From contig NC_062239.1 of the NCBI RefSeq assembly GCF_905475465.1, forward strand, positions 4,898,001 through 4,962,000: a stretch of 64,000 nucleotides of DNA, given 5' to 3'. The notes beneath the pieces are model-generated. The model was not told where the DNA came from and ran no database searches. It saw nothing but the letters and a program-made list of their open reading frames with translations. The position numbers and the translations under genes are program-made. The stretch comes from Pieris napi. Taxonomy: Eukaryota; Arthropoda; Insecta; Lepidoptera; Pieridae. Shown piece by piece: positions 35,348-49,409 of the stretch (the stretch's first letter is position 1; every line of letters begins with the position of its first letter).

Positions 35348-38300
35348 TTACTAAATAAAAATAGATCTTTACTACTCTAAAACCACTTTGCGAATAATGA
35401 ACAATTTCAGATTCTTTTTCATCATAAAAGTTGAAGATCGTTTACAAGGTAATATAGACCATAATGCCTTTTAGACACAAGCTGGAGATTGCATGCATGT
35501 ATTATGCATGTGAATGTGAAATCTGCGCCCGTCGTGTTGGCAACGCTCCAAGCATATCCTAATACATCGACACTTAGCTTGGAACTGAACTTTATCTGTT
35601 GTGATGAAAATTGCGATCCCTGAGGCGATTTGAAATTCGATTATAAAATTGCTAGCGTCGGTCTGCGGCTTCAGTCACTAAATTGGTATTTCACTCCATT
35701 TTACTGTCTATTTTATTGTTTTTAATAATAGGTAACTTCTTTCTAATTATCTATGTACTTAGTTTTGACTGTTCTATGTCTTCTAACTGACACAAAATTT
35801 ACATTAATCAATGAATCCGAGCATAGTTGGACGATTCAATATATTTAAGGCTTCTTTAGGAATTAAAAGCCTTCTATGTATTCCTATTTGAACGTATTCA
35901 CAATATAACAAATAAAGACTCAATAGCATTTTATTCGTATTTGGTGATTTTATTCGTAAAATCAAGTGTTAAATAAATTCCGTAAATGTTCGGAACATTA
36001 TTGAATTATTCACGTTTGTATACATTGTACGTACGGTTTAAATTCAATTTAGTGAGAGAGCTTTTATAGCATTTCGGAGACAGTTTAAGACAATCTAATA
36101 TTGAATCAATGCCCTCCAATTTTATCGTAATCGCTGCTAAGATGATGGAGTTTGAAACTGAAATCAAATTTCGATATTCACTAAAGTCCTGAATTTGCAT
36201 TTAATGAACACTTCTAAAGTTTTCATTTACATCTTGGCTGGGAATTTAAGTTACATTTATAACGAAGGTCTGTAATAAAGTTTGAATTTTAAATGCGGAT
36301 TGGAATATTTATAAGTCATTAAATGACTGCAGTTATATCAAGTGAGACTTACATTTTGTTATACTTATTCAGATAAAGTTAGCCCCTTGACTTAACATTA
36401 CAATAAATATTTAAAAATAAGAAAAACAAATATGAGTAGACTTGATACGTCTGATATCTAATAATAAATAGAAAATGATAAATAGAATTATTTAATATAA
36501 AATTGCTACAGAGAAGATTCATCGGGAATGCCCACACCATCATTTGTCAAATACAAAAAACTCTGCTTTACCCTTCGTACAATAATACCAGGCAGAGGCT
36601 AATGAGAAGCCTTTTACAACAAGACATAGAACCTTCTAGCATGGCGACCAGGAACCTTAAGGCAAAAACCTCTTTTCGCTCGTTGTCGCAATAACAAAAA
36701 TGTCATTGAAAGATACATCTGGCTATAAAAACAAAGCTTGTGGTTGAAGATTACTAAAGACAGCTACTGAAAAAAAATACAAATAAAAGTAATACAATCT
36801 ACTTCAGTAAATTTATCATTAATGTTGGTGAAGATTTTTATGTTTTTATTTTCATTTAACCGTTTTTGTAAAAACCAAGTATTGACTACTAAGTACGAAG
36901 TGAAGTGACTGAAAGTATCATCATTGTGTCCAATAATTATTAGCTCTAACAAGAAGCAAGTAATCATTTCACGTTGCTTATACATTATTTAAAATTATTA
37001 TACATACTTAATTACTTAAAATACTTAATTTTATTATTTAAAATGTCGTTGTTATTTGGAGTATTAAACTTCTTACTGCTTAAACTAAAATACAAAAGTT
37101 GTTGTCAGGTTTGTAAATAAGAAAACGAAACCGAATAAAAGAACTTGAAATGAGAATTTAATTTTCTAGTTCAGTAAAGTTCAAGTTCTAATAAAATTAT
37201 CTGGTTTTAAAAATAACAATTTGAGTTCTACATATATTTGAATAAACAGTCTCTCTTATACAATCATACTAGGGTTTTAACGCAACCGACATCAAATAAT
37301 CCAAGGAACTTGATTCTTGTGTAAAAAACAAAATAATTTATGAAAACGAAGTTCAAATTTATTGTATATATATAGCTAATAATGGCAAGGATTCTATGAC
37401 CAAAATAGACCACTCATGAAATTACTTCAGTGCCCGTTTTCTGTATCTGTCGTGGGAAATGATATTAATATTATCCCTTCTTACACTTATAAGGACTCTG
37501 AAGCGTGTTGCTGTGTCCCTAATAGACTAAATGGATTACCACACTTACTAACCCTCAAGATTCTTTTGGTTAATGTTAAAGATTTACTTGCAAAACAATA
37601 TGGACTATACAAATAGTTCCTGTTAATTATTCTTATTTTAAAAATGCTTACGAGACTGTTATGTAATACTGGTCAAGAAGCAAGTGAAGTCTTTTAGTCC
37701 ATGGAAATGTTACAATTTGAGGGCCAACCTGAACATTTGATAGAGGACGCAATTTTATTTATGGGACATGTAGTGGGGTCAATACAAGCTTAAACCCAAG
37801 TTTATGGGGTTGGCTCCCTTGTCCCCCGGCAGCCATCTTGGAAAAAGGGGTGAAAACACATTTTTGGCTATATCTCCTAAACTATCCATCGTACAAAAAA
37901 TTTGTCAAGACATATTTTGCAGAAAATCACTATGCCTACAATTACGTCTGTGTTACTTTTCATCATAAATCCAAAATACAAAAAGAAATAAGTAAAAAAG
38001 TGAAAAAATTTACTATTTTGCTCAATAACTTTTTATATTTATTTATATTTAATTTCAGACTATATATGCGGATTTTTTTAAATTAAATAAAAAAAGTTAT
38101 GGTAAAGTACAAATCTATAGATCTGTACTGTAATATTCTAGAAGCATTAGATAATTATGAAAACAAAAGGTAATACATGACGCAAACGAGGTTCGGTTCT
38201 ATGACACACAAGGGATTGACAATCAAAAAGACCAGAAAATTTAAATTATTTGAAAGTCTACTTCAAAGCCTTTTCATAGAACCTCAGTTCTATTTATAAT

Positions 38301-39399
38301 GATCATATCATTCCAGATCATCCAATAAAAATGCAATTTAAAAAGGGATTGGTAAACAGAAAACTTAGGAAAAGTTCAATTTCCTTGAAAGTAGAACAGC
38401 GGTTGACCGATTAATTATTCGTTTGCTCTAGTGAATCTACGTCTATCGTCGAGACGGCACGCCACAGTATTGACTTCGATTGTCGATTATGTAACTTGTG
38501 GTCACCATTCTTTTGTTTACTATATCCTAAATAATCAAGTCACGAAATAACTCCGTCAGTATTTTGTGTCTATCGTTGCGCAGTTTGGATAGGTGATTTG
38601 GTATAAAACACGTTAATAGCAAGATAGTGACTATTTTGTTTCACCCACAGATGTAATACTTCTTTGAAAACATGCCTAGAGTTAGTACAAATTAAGAACT
38701 AAGATCTGAATGCAACAATTGCCTTCAATACATAAATTCTCTCGGCAAACGATTGTTTTTTATAGACAATATCATGTAGTATTCTTTATTTTAGGTTTGC
38801 TTTTTATAATTTAAATAATGTTGAATATAATTGTGGTTGATTTATTTATATGGAATTCACGAATATCAAGCAAAAATAACACCGCTGTATAAACATAAAT
38901 GTGTGATACACATTCGCAAAATTACACCTATTAAGCTATCAAATGTTTTAAACACGATAATACAAACATTTTGTTGCTGTTAAATTCAGGCGTAAATAGC
39001 GGAAAACATTCGGGTTTTAATGATACGACGAAAATAACAATCACATATCGTAATTTTTATATGAATTTTGTAGAAATATATTTTAATGTATTTGTTGCTT
39101 CAAATATTATTTGTTAGGAACACTTTATTTGCCTGACTTGGCTTTTATAAGGTTTATTGAGTTTAGGCTTAGGTAATATTGAACAAAATACAATTCACTG
39201 CTGTGTTAAAAGTATTTATCAATTGTTTTCTAGTTAATAAAGTCTGATAGACAGTCAATAGTCGTTATTAACATAATTATAACTATTGTTCTTATAATTA
39301 TATAAAAGGTAATGACTTGTTTAAATATAAGCAAATATCTAACAGATATAGTAGCATTTACTCTCGTAGTAAACTCGTAGCGGAAACCTATATATTCCA
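35348..39399. other. AT-rich intronic sequence
   Basis: 37730-37860 has an unusual GC-richer block (TGTCCCCCGGCAGCCATCTT) that looks repeat-derived. Short frames at 36503 and 37838 are not convincing. Confidence 0.4.
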
Positions 39400-39518
39400 C
39401 TTCAAGATCGCGCTACAAGCAGAAGTTTGTTACTAGCGCCGGTACTCTCCGACTTTCAATTGCAAACGCGATCACAAATTTTTTGAATGTAATTTCATAA
39501 CGCGCCTAAAGAAGTATA
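39400..39518 (-). repeat. GAAGTTATACTTC-ended repeat, reverse orientation
   Basis: ATAACGCGCCTAAAGAAGTA then TAACTTC at 39492-39518 is the reverse complement of 30829-30855. The moderately GC-rich stretch to its left (39400-39480) may be its interior. Confidence 0.4.
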
Positions 39519-40238
39519 ACTTCAATAACTTAGTTATAGCAAGCTTAGGTCAATCACGTCAACTTTAAACACCAGTACAATATCGTAAACTATGCTAATT
39601 TATATACTCGTATATACCCCAAACAACCCTATGATTAAATATTAATATGTTTTCACCGTAATAAATTACAGGATCTAGCTTACCGTTACAAAATCTGAAT
39701 GAAGGTTTACCTTAAACATTTACTAATTAATTGTTGCACACAAAGGTACGAGATTTATACGGTAATTTGAACCCACATCAATTTATTACATTGGAATGTT
39801 ATGAGTTAATATTACGAGTAAAGGCAATATAAGACCTTTATATATTACATTTTGAAATAAATTTCATGGAATATAAACAATTGAATTTGAAACATATTAA
39901 AACTTTTTAAATATGGAATACCAAAACTGTTTTTATTTAAGGGAAAACTTCTGTAGCCAATATAAACGCAAATTTATAAAAGTCTCTTGCTGACTTTATT
40001 AAGGTATTGTCTTTGATTATACATATTGAAAGCAATAGAAGTGGAAGACGTATTAAAATATTTAAATTTCGAATAATAAAATTCGTTTCTAGTTGTACTT
40101 TATATATGCAAAACTATTTTAGCAACGTAAATGTATAAATCTTAGTCTCTTGCTAACTTCATTAAGTTCTTTTATATTATACACGAGATAAGGCTATTAT
40201 AGTGTAGAATTATTTAGTGGCCCATAGTCTTCCTAAGT

Positions 40239-40302
40239 ATGTCAAAGTCAAAATATTTATTAATTGCGGTAACTTTTGTACTATTATGAACGTCAAAGAC
40301 AT
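40239..40302 (-). mobile_element. LINE tail ending in GACTTTGAC, reverse orientation
   Basis: TGTCAAAGTCAAAATATTTA...ATTATGAACGTCAAAGAC, the reverse of the tail at 32698 with differences. Confidence 0.4.
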
Positions 40303-41746
40303 TAAATAGATTTTTTCTTTATTTATGAACGTATATTTGTTTCCTTACTTAAGCCGTATTCTAATTTGTATACAAATCTAGAAGAAAACAAACCGAAGCT
40401 TTGAATGAAAAAAATACATTATGTTGTAATAAACTTCAGGAGCGTTTTCATTGAAGTTAAGGCATTATTTAACCACTGTTAGGGGCCTTGAAGAGATTGC
40501 TTATTGGCAAATATATGCTTTAATATTATATATAATGTGTTATATATAGTATTAAAGCTATATGTTATGTGTGCTTTCTTTGAGAATTTTTCAATCAAGC
40601 CAATGTATTATATTTTTTATAAACCATTTATAATTTTTCAACGCTACAAGTATATTAGAAAGGCATTAATTTGTTTTATATTTATATTTTAAGCAGATCC
40701 TGTTCCCGAATTTTAAAATGTTACGGAATAACGATTTAAATGTAAAAAATTAATAATAACATACATTTAGTGGTGACCTTGAAAAAAAATCAAATAACAA
40801 TAATGGATTTTTGATATTTGTTTGTACAACAAGAAAGTAATTAGGGATTCATAAACAATTCCATTGGTGCACGCACTATATCATGTTGTTTTCCAAGCCT
40901 ATAAATGAATATAATACTTTAAGTATTCCTAACTACCAATTAAAGCCAAATTTTCTCCCAAATATTGTCACTTCACAAAGATATACAAAGTTACAAACCG
41001 AAATATTTAACGTCACTAAAATGCACTATGATTTTTTTGAGTTCTATACTTAAAATTGGTTCAAATTTTCATTCAATTAAAGTCACTTAATTTTCCATTA
41101 AAGCAATATCTGACATTCGAAACGATAAGCTGATTGGAGAATGAACTGTAAAAACCTAGCAATTATTGTATGCAATTTTATTTGCATTTACTTTATTTTG
41201 AGAATTGGTAAATTGAATTCTATTTGTTTGACTTAAAGTATATTTTTGCTTGCACCACCGCTCGCTTTATTGTAACTGTTTTGCCGGAGAGCGTTTTATA
41301 AAAGACCTGTGTATGAAAATGTTTTGCAGTTAAATTTTTTGCGAAACAAAATAATGGGACGGTGTTTTTCAAATTAAGAATTCTCTGCATGCATTTCTTA
41401 GGTGTTTAAGCAGATATTAATAGAAAGATATGTCGTTGGATAGAATTCCACATACCTTTAATGACGTAATCACGTGAAATGAGTTTTTCGTAAACCCATC
41501 ATAGGTGGTTGGACTTTGCATACTAATATTTCAAAGAGATATTTAACGTTAGCAATACTTTGACAAACTTATACTAGAGCTAAAGGCAGAACTGAATTTA
41601 GTACTGAGACATGGCAACTTTTAAAACTTTTCCAGTTCAGAGTCAAAAGTTCTATTCTGTGCAATATTGTAAATAAGAAAAAGCTAAATTCGAAAAGTCT
41701 TAAGTCAAAAGAATTTGATTTGACAAACATGAAATAAAAAAAAAAT

Positions 41747-42170
41747 GTGTGTGTACTAGTGTACACACGTTAGAAGTGAAACTTCTTTATGACCTTATTT
41801 TTCGAAAAATTATCTATATGCAACTAACTTTACAGAAATTGGTTAAATAAAGTTAAATTAGATAAAGTTTTACAAAAGGCTTTTAATATCACAGACTTGA
41901 ATACAAATAATACAATTATTTCATTTTACCTTATTACCACTAAGATTATTACAGAATTTCATAAATTGTAATAGAATTTTTAGTATCATTGGTATAGTTA
42001 TTATAAATTTTTGTTATTAATGGTTTAGAATCTCTTCGAATCAACCGTGGTAGGGACGAAAAAAAGACGCGCGTAACGGTCAAATGTGACGCGTAACCGA
42101 AACATGTGACGCGTAACCGAAAAATGTTACACTAAATTTTTTTCCAACCCCGATAAAGAAGTTTCACTTC
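41747..42170 (+). mobile_element. GAAGTGAAACTTC repeat element, copy 1
   Basis: A left hairpin GTGTGTAC-TAGT-GTACACAC (41749-41768) is followed by GAAGTGAAACTTCTTTA at 41773-41789. The exact inverted match TAAAGAAGTTTCACTTC is at 42154-42170. Near the right end are about three 20-bp units built on GACGCGTAACCGAAACATGT (42068-42127). The interior is almost identical to 55719-56160. Non-coding; a non-autonomous DNA transposon is the likeliest reading. Confidence 0.7.
42068..42127 (+). repeat. 20-bp tandem repeat, ~3 units
   Basis: Units of GACGCGTAACCGAAACATGT with small changes; the first has GGTC in place of CCGA. Lies inside the copy-1 element. Confidence 0.8.
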
Positions 42171-45100
42171 AAAAATCTCATTAATTTCGCGTCAACAACA
42201 TCTGTATAATACAGCTTAGCCTACTTTTTCAAAAGCATTATTGTAATTGATACGGCTTTGTTAAATACGCTGTACATGTTAAGGCACATCTGGCGTGGAA
42301 GCCACATCGAAACCAGAAATACCACAAATAGACTTTATACAGGGTTCCGGTACTTTCCTATACAAGTTTGTGGTGTAATGTATAGTGATCCAGACTAAAG
42401 TTACATTTACTACATAGAGCATATTATAATGCCTTTTATATATATGCAGTTGTGCATCAGCCTAACATTCTATACTATCCTCATGTACGCAGCATAACAT
42501 TCGGTATGTTACACGGTCTATATGGAGGAGAAACAAAAAATTATAGATTTTAATACAAACACTTTTCGTGCTTAAACAAGCAAGATATTTCATACATTCT
42601 CACCGTATTCTACTCTTAAAGAGCACATTGAGTAATCAACTTAAGCACACTAATTTAGTATCTGATGTTTTATAATACAATTATCCTTAAATATACAATC
42701 ATAATAAGCATTAAACAATACAGACAATTATAAAAATATTAAAATTATTGTATTACCCGTTTATATACATCAATGCGATTTACCTCAAATATACTCCTAA
42801 TCTTTTTAAGCAATAAGCAATTTTTAAAATTTAACAACCAACACCGTGTCTGATAGACCGTAAACCCATCCATTCTTGTACTATAATTTAAATGTTTATA
42901 AATTCATGCACCATCTGGTTACAAACATACTCTGGCTAAGGTCCACTATCTCGTGATTCTGACCTATTCACGCACTCTCAATGAGCTATATTCCCCCAAG
43001 GAATTATATAACAACAATTAACAATTATCCACCATTTTCCTATTAAAGAAACCCCTTAGATGTATTCCTGTAACTCCTCCTGACTACGCTGCTGCCTAGT
43101 TCGCCTAGATCTCACGTTCTACTTCTCGAAGCCTCTACAGTGCGTGGTCTCATATCATCTTTGCATCTGAAACTCGAAACAAGGCAGGTCTAATATTTAT
43201 ATCCAAGTTTTGGTGAAATATTCGAAACATTTTAGCCAAAAAAACAAACGCTATACTATATATTAAAAAATAAAAATTTACTATCCTCAAATCAACGGTT
43301 ATATCAAAAGAAAAATATTTTAACAAATCAAGGTTTCATTACCAGAAATATTATTATTGTTTTTTAACACTTTCTTATAGAATACCGGACTGATCTAACT
43401 TGAAAATATCTATCTTAATGTGTGTATCTCGCCTACGAATCTTCTAAGAGTCGCTGTCGTCGGTTAGGGTAGATTTTGTATGCATGACAGAAGTAAACAT
43501 CCATAGAGAAGCTCTGGTTAGGTATTTTATATACTCGTAGCATGACAATAAATATTTTAATATAACAATAATAATGAATAGCAAAACTTTGTACATGTTT
43601 AAAAGTAAATTATTAATTTATAAATACAGACATTCCGGAATATAGTTCCCTCATATTAAATATTAAGCCGCTACTTGTGAATCAAAGCCGCATGATTTTT
43701 TTTAAAATACGATCTCGCTGTTCGCTTGAATGGCCTTGACAGCTCAGTTTGGGCTGTTTAGGCGAGCGTAGCTCTGCCTGCAAACGTGTTTTTTTATTAG
43801 ATTGCGCGCCCTCTGAGAGTCAATTACCTCGGTTTGGACCGTCGTGGGTGACACTTGGCTGAAGGGCAGGGTGGAAGCTCACTGGAGATTGTGGAATGTG
43901 GAGGTGAAATCCCTCGCGTTCAGAAGAAGGCGGGTTTTTACCCTAATCTGAAAAGACTTTGCCGCGCGGGCGGCCGTTAATGGAGCATCCTACGAGTCCT
44001 TTTGTTGGAAAAGCTGCCGCATGAAATTCGTTATGGCGACTGTACTCCCACGCATCTAGCCGAATATAGCGGCAGAAAAAAGGTTAAAATTTATGGAAAC
44101 TTCCCACAAGTACTAGAGAATATTTATAAATCAACATAACACTATGTAATTTGGTTTATTTAATAGTTTAAAGTCCCTTAATTGTAACATAAATGGGGAC
44201 CTATGAGACAAACATATTTATGCGTATGGTTCATAAATATCTTTTTAGGTCTAACGTGTCATTTTACGGTCTAAGCCGGTTGTACTCACGATGTGTTCTT
44301 TTAACGTAGCAGCACGTTTTAATAAAATCTAGTAAAACACTATAAAAACTTCAAATAAACTGTAAAAGCTAATTTTTTAAGGCTTTGTGGCTTTTTGAAA
44401 AAAGAACAAAAGGGTTGTCAAACATTTCCATCAGGTTTTCCGGAGCTATTTTTCACATCGCAATAGGCTCTTTGACGATAGCTTTTTCCGAATATTCGAT
44501 TAAAGGTAACTCTTTGTACTCTATGTCCTGGCACAGAGCAAACGAATGCTCGTTAGAAGCCGAATGCGGAGGTAAAAAGCAAAGAAATGCATTGTTTGTG
44601 TTTAAACATTGGACTTTCATCTCAAATAGACCTACTGTATAGTTAAATTTATGTTTTTCTTTTGTTATTTTGAAAACACAAAAGTACAATTATTTCGAAA
44701 ACCGTAAAATGAAACGAAGATTACAGTTATTGTTTTTGAATAAATCGAAATATTTATGAGTAATATAAAGGTTATTCATGTAAAGTAATTTCTCAACATA
44801 GTTCTAAAATTTAATCAATGAAATCATAGGATTATTAAATAATATGAAGTTTTAAATTTAAATAGTTTTGAATTTTCACAATTCTGTAAAATCTGCTATT
44901 ATAGGAGCTATGTTACTATATCATTTATATGTGGTTAAAAATCAAAAACCACAGACAACAACAAACACCTACTTGTTTTTAAAATAAAAATTATCAAAGA
45001 AGTGGATCCAATCTGAGACCTAGATCGATATAGGGTTGTAAGGGCATTGGATTATTATTATTTATATATAAATAAATGGAATTTAAAATATGTTTAGTCC

Positions 45101-46379
45101 TATGACTTTTCTATGATAATTAGCTACATAGTTTTAAAATTTATAACGTGACAAACAAGTACTTTATTTTGTAGCAAGTATTCAATGGTGCTTATAACAA
45201 TGAACACATTAATAATACTAACCTTGTACGAAATGGGATGGTGTAGGTAACAAAAGCTGATCACAATGCGTGCTGTATCGCAGCCAGAGCTTGAGTGATG
45301 AAACTTTTGAAAGCTATTTTACACCTAAATTCTTTGTTCCATGCTAAAGTAAAAAGTTTGTAAAACATCATTTTAAAGCGGATCTAAATTGAATACCTGC
45401 ATATATGGATTTTACACAAAGGTTTTAAAATTTACATTTATTTTATTGTTAAAGTTTTTTTGCTTCTATTTCTTTACAAAAAATAAGTTTTTATTATATG
45501 TTAAATTGTAATCTGCATAAAACTGTAGTATATATTCAGATTGGTCTCGATAGCTTTTTTATTGATTCTTCCCTACGATATTTTCCTTCATCATTTGATC
45601 AAGTTATTTGGGTACAAAATGTTCAGAAATCAGAATCACATTATCACAAGGACGAGCACTCTTGTGTTTTGAGCCCAACCATTTGGTAAAACGAAAATTC
45701 TTTAATGCAGCTGCGACAACTTATTTGATAACTTCAAAAGCTTGCGTCGGAAACTTTTCGATATTACATAAACTCGATTCAGGTTAAAAATTTCAAACTC
45801 TTTAAAGTGTTCGTAAATAACTCAACGGCCTAAGTCAGTACGTCCAACTTAACCTGCCATCGCATTTGGCAGCAGTATTAAGCTTTTTAGTTTCTTTTTC
45901 AGACAGTTGGCTACTAGTCAAATGTTTCGTTGGCGGAGCTTTATCCTTCTCTGAAATATAGTATTTGTTTGGTATATTTTATTGGCGCACTGTAATTTGG
46001 CTGTAGGTGCGGTTTTTGTTTTGTTAGCCTCGTTGAAAAAATTGTACTATTTATTTAGCACGTTCTGAAACTTGTTTGTCATCTTACTGTTTATACAGAC
46101 GTAATATACAGTTATATATGTTTGCCACGATTATTTCTTAGGTGACACAAGAGAGTTATGGACTATACATAACGGTATGTGTTTAAGTACCTATAAGGAT
46201 ATTACTCTATTGCATGTTGAAATTTTTATATATTTAATTAAAATTAGTTTTTTCTCGATATAAAATTGTATTCATAATTTAACTAAACCAGTTAATAATG
46301 TCATTTAAGTTACACCTATTTAAATTGGTTCTAACTAATATATAGACATATTATTTCTTACTTATAAAAATGACATGGA
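42171..46379. other. Intronic sequence with a GC-rich block
   Basis: 43700-44060 is a GC-rich, element-like block (GAGGTGAAATCCCTCGCGTT, CCGCGCGGGCGGCCGTTAAT) of unknown class. Overlapping short frames on both strands at 44385-44689 look like chance. Confidence 0.4.
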
Positions 46380-46385
46380 ACTTAT

Positions 46386-46681
46386 GAGCAGCGTTGGCCT
46401 AGTGGCTTCAGCGTGCGACTCCCATACCTGAGGTCGTAGGTTCGATCCCCGGCTGTGCACCAATGGACTTTCTTTCTATGCGCATTTAACATTTGCTCGA
46501 ACGAAGGAAAACATCGTGAGGACACCGACATGTCTCAGACCCAAAAAGTCGACGGCGTGTGTCAGGCACTGGAGGCTGATCACCTACTTGCCTATTAGGT
46601 TAAAAAATTTTTTAACATGATACAGATCCAGAAATCTGAGGCCAAGACCTAAAGAGGTTGTAGCCACTGATTTATGTTTTT
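46386..46681 (+). mobile_element. Full-length tRNA-derived SINE with target-site duplication
   Basis: The tRNA-like head has an A box (GTTGGCCTAGTGG) and a B box (GGTTCGATCCCC). The body has ACCCAAAAAGTCGACGGCGT and AGGCACTGGAGGCTGATCAC, ending CCTAAAGAGGTTGTAGCCAC. ACTTAT flanks both ends (46380-46385 and 46682-46687), consistent with LINE-mediated insertion. Best-preserved copy in the window. Confidence 0.88.
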
Positions 46682-46687
46682 ACTTAT

Positions 46688-48611
46688 AAAAAGAAAACAG
46701 TAAATTACACATGAAATTTATTTTAAAATGTTAATAAAATTTAACAGTCTCGTTATTCGAAATTTAAAAGTCTCGTTTTAATAACAGCGTTCAAAATACG
46801 TAAACATTAGTATTCTAAAGTTACGTATAATATGATAAGCCGTTAGCACGCTCAAATAACCTGCCATAAGATATGTGTTCGATTAACAGGATCATAAATA
46901 TATATTTGTTCGTGACGTAACGCTTGAGGAGGTTGCGTGCTAGCAAGTCAATTTGTCAGTTCACAATGTAGCACGCACATATCATAGCAGATGGAGTGGT
47001 TAACGCTGAGCTAATATAAATTGACGGTGGAATCGATATTGATGGATTTCCTAAAATTGCCTTATGAAAAATGACTCGGAATTTCATACTGTCACCTAAA
47101 ACGGGAGAAAAATATACAGCAAATAATGACGTAGAGGAAAGGAATTATTTATACAACTGGGTCCACGACGCGTAGATATCGATTTTAGAGGTCTTCTAAC
47201 TGACGGTCTATTGAAAGTCTAAGGATTGCTCAATAGCTAAGATTTTTTTTTCAAAGTTAGTGAGACAAAAGTTGGGAGCCGTATAGTTAGCAAGTATGAA
47301 ATGGAAGGGATCATACCTAAAACCTATAGTACGCATGAAGAAAACTATGGGTTCGAAGACTCATTAATTAGCGAGCTCAGGAGTGCAAAATACCTCTTGT
47401 TTGCACTGTATTGTATTATCGTGACAACATTAAGAAGTTGTTATGGAAACTTGCATGGCCCGATGCAGGTCTATAAACAAATATTTGAAAGATGATGATA
47501 ATTGTCTACAATCAAGGGCAAGGAATCAAATGGATATTTATTTTGTAAGCAAATATTGAAAAAAAAATGAATTAATTTATGAAAATTTCGTTCTATAGTA
47601 AATACTCCGCACCGTTGAAATATTGGATAAGTACAAAATTTTGATTTTCAATTTGGAGGACCGGAGCGGTAAACTTATTAAAACGCAGGAAATTTGAAAA
47701 ACTTATTAAAAATATGAAACGTGAGGTGTATTTCATCAAAATGATTACAAGTTCAACATGTTCTTTCGTGTTTTTATTTATTTACTGACTTTTAAACGCT
47801 GAAGTACGAGAATAAATATTTACCAAATTTAATATTATATGAATTAAATCACGTCAGAACAATGTTCGTAGGTTTAATGAGTTATTCTTAATCTTGAGAT
47901 CGTGCGTATGTGCACCGACTATGAAACCCTTGGAAAGTTTTAAAAAAAATACGTAAATCTTGTCCATAAAGGGTTGTAGTACTGCGCTGACGTAAATCAG
48001 ATATTTTAAAATTAGAATTCTGGCCACAAAAGCTTATAAGCTTATGGCACTATAGACCGACACATAAAACCGGACGGAAGTCGCAAACGTCATAAAATAT
48101 TAAAGCTTGTTTGAAATTTCTAATAAAGAATTATAACAACATGAAAAACGCTGTCGTGCGAGGGAAACCTAGTAAAACGAACGTAAATTGGAAATAGGTC
48201 AATGTAAAAAAAACCCTATTTCTTAAGGAAATGTGAGAATATTATAAACGGAAATTGGAACAACCATGACAAAATGTTTTTAAATGGAAATGTACACAAT
48301 CTTCCATTAAATTATGTTTCTGGTGCCAAAAACTCAAAGTCAATACGTTGTGTAATGCTGCGCTTCCTTATGATGAATGCAGCAAAATGTAGTACTAAAA
48401 TTGAATCTCCTGATATTTATTAGCTTAAACATGAACTTATCAAATGTGTCGAACAGCTATCACATTATATGTTTCGTCTATATGTGTATCAGAACACGTA
48501 TAGACAATAGAGTTTTTAAGATTTAAATGAATGTATTGTAAAGATAAAAAAATACTCAGTTTTTAATATAGTTACAATATATAAAATACTATATATACTG
48601 GTAGCTACCTC
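46688..48611. other. AT-rich intronic sequence
   Basis: No element recognised; a 64-codon frame at 47301 has no family resemblance. Confidence 0.4.
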
Positions 48612-48860
48612 GGACAAAGAATTAGTCTAGCAATTCAAAGGGGGAACGCTGTCAGTATCTTCGGAACCTTGCCTAAAGGGACTCCTTTTAATAATATATT
48701 TTAGTTTATGTTAAGTTTAGTTATTTATTTCAATGTATATTATTTTATTATTATTAGTTTATGTTTATATTTAATATTAGTTACAATATTTTATTAATTG
48801 ATTTTTTATAGTGGGTTTCTAAATAACTTGATTTCATACAAGCTATGGTCTTTTATACCC
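48612..48860 (+). mobile_element. Non-LTR retrotransposon 3' end
   Basis: A 30-codon frame GQRISLAIQRGNAVSIFGTL then PKGTPFNNIF ends at TAG 48702-48704, followed by an AT-rich 3' tail with TTATTATTATTAG. This C-terminal tail is familiar from insect non-LTR element proteins. 5'-truncated. Confidence 0.65.
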
Positions 48861-49049
48861 CTTTAGAAGTGGAATTTAGTTAAATCCTTACAAATGTATT
48901 GTGATTTAATTATATGGTATGCTATCAAAGTTTTATGTTTTAAATTTGTTAAATATGATTTAGGTTATGATGAATAATATATATAAGAAAAAGTTTTATA
49001 CTTATGTCGTGAAATTGCACTAAATGACAAAACAAAAACAAACCACACA

Positions 49050-49212
49050 CCTTTTTAGGTCTGGGCGTCCGATTTCTATATCTGTTTCATGATCATTTGT
49101 CAATATAATAGGCAAGTAGGTAATCAGCCGTCGCCTTTTTTGGGTCTAAGGCAAGCCGGTTTCCTAAAGATGTTTCCTTCACAGTTCGAGCGAATGTTAA
49201 ATGTGCACATAC
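49050..49212 (-). mobile_element. 5'-truncated copy of the same SINE
   Basis: The minus-strand body shows TTTTTAGGTCTGGGCGTCCG, TGTTTCATGATCATTTGTCA, GCAAGTAGGTAATCAGCC and GTTCGAGCGAATGTTAAATG. The tRNA-like head is missing, as is usual for truncated retrocopies. Confidence 0.75.
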
Positions 49213-49391
49213 TAAGTAGTATTTCGGTAACACTCACACATTCACGTTATGGTAGTCGATAAGAGTATGATTAAGAGGCGAGACTTTACGTGAATTATGA
49301 TTCCCGCAAAGACATGTAGGATTTGACATATCAGATGCATAAAACATAAACATATTTAAAGCCAAATTAAGCTTGTGATTTTTCAATAGTT

Positions 49392-49409
49392 TAGTAGTAG
49401 TAGTAGTAA
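49392..49409. repeat. (TAG)n microsatellite
   Basis: Five to six TAG units. Confidence 0.8.

Noticed and set aside
36503..36694. 63-codon frame with basic residues
   Set aside because: No recognisable family; may be an old retroelement piece but the evidence is too thin.
44385..44689. Overlapping 85- and 78-codon frames on opposite strands
   Set aside because: Neither has recognisable motifs, and overlap on both strands suggests chance.
45268..45300. miR-2-like seed (TATCGCAGCCAGAGCTTGAG)
   Set aside because: Only partial similarity, with mismatches, and no convincing precursor hairpin seen around it.
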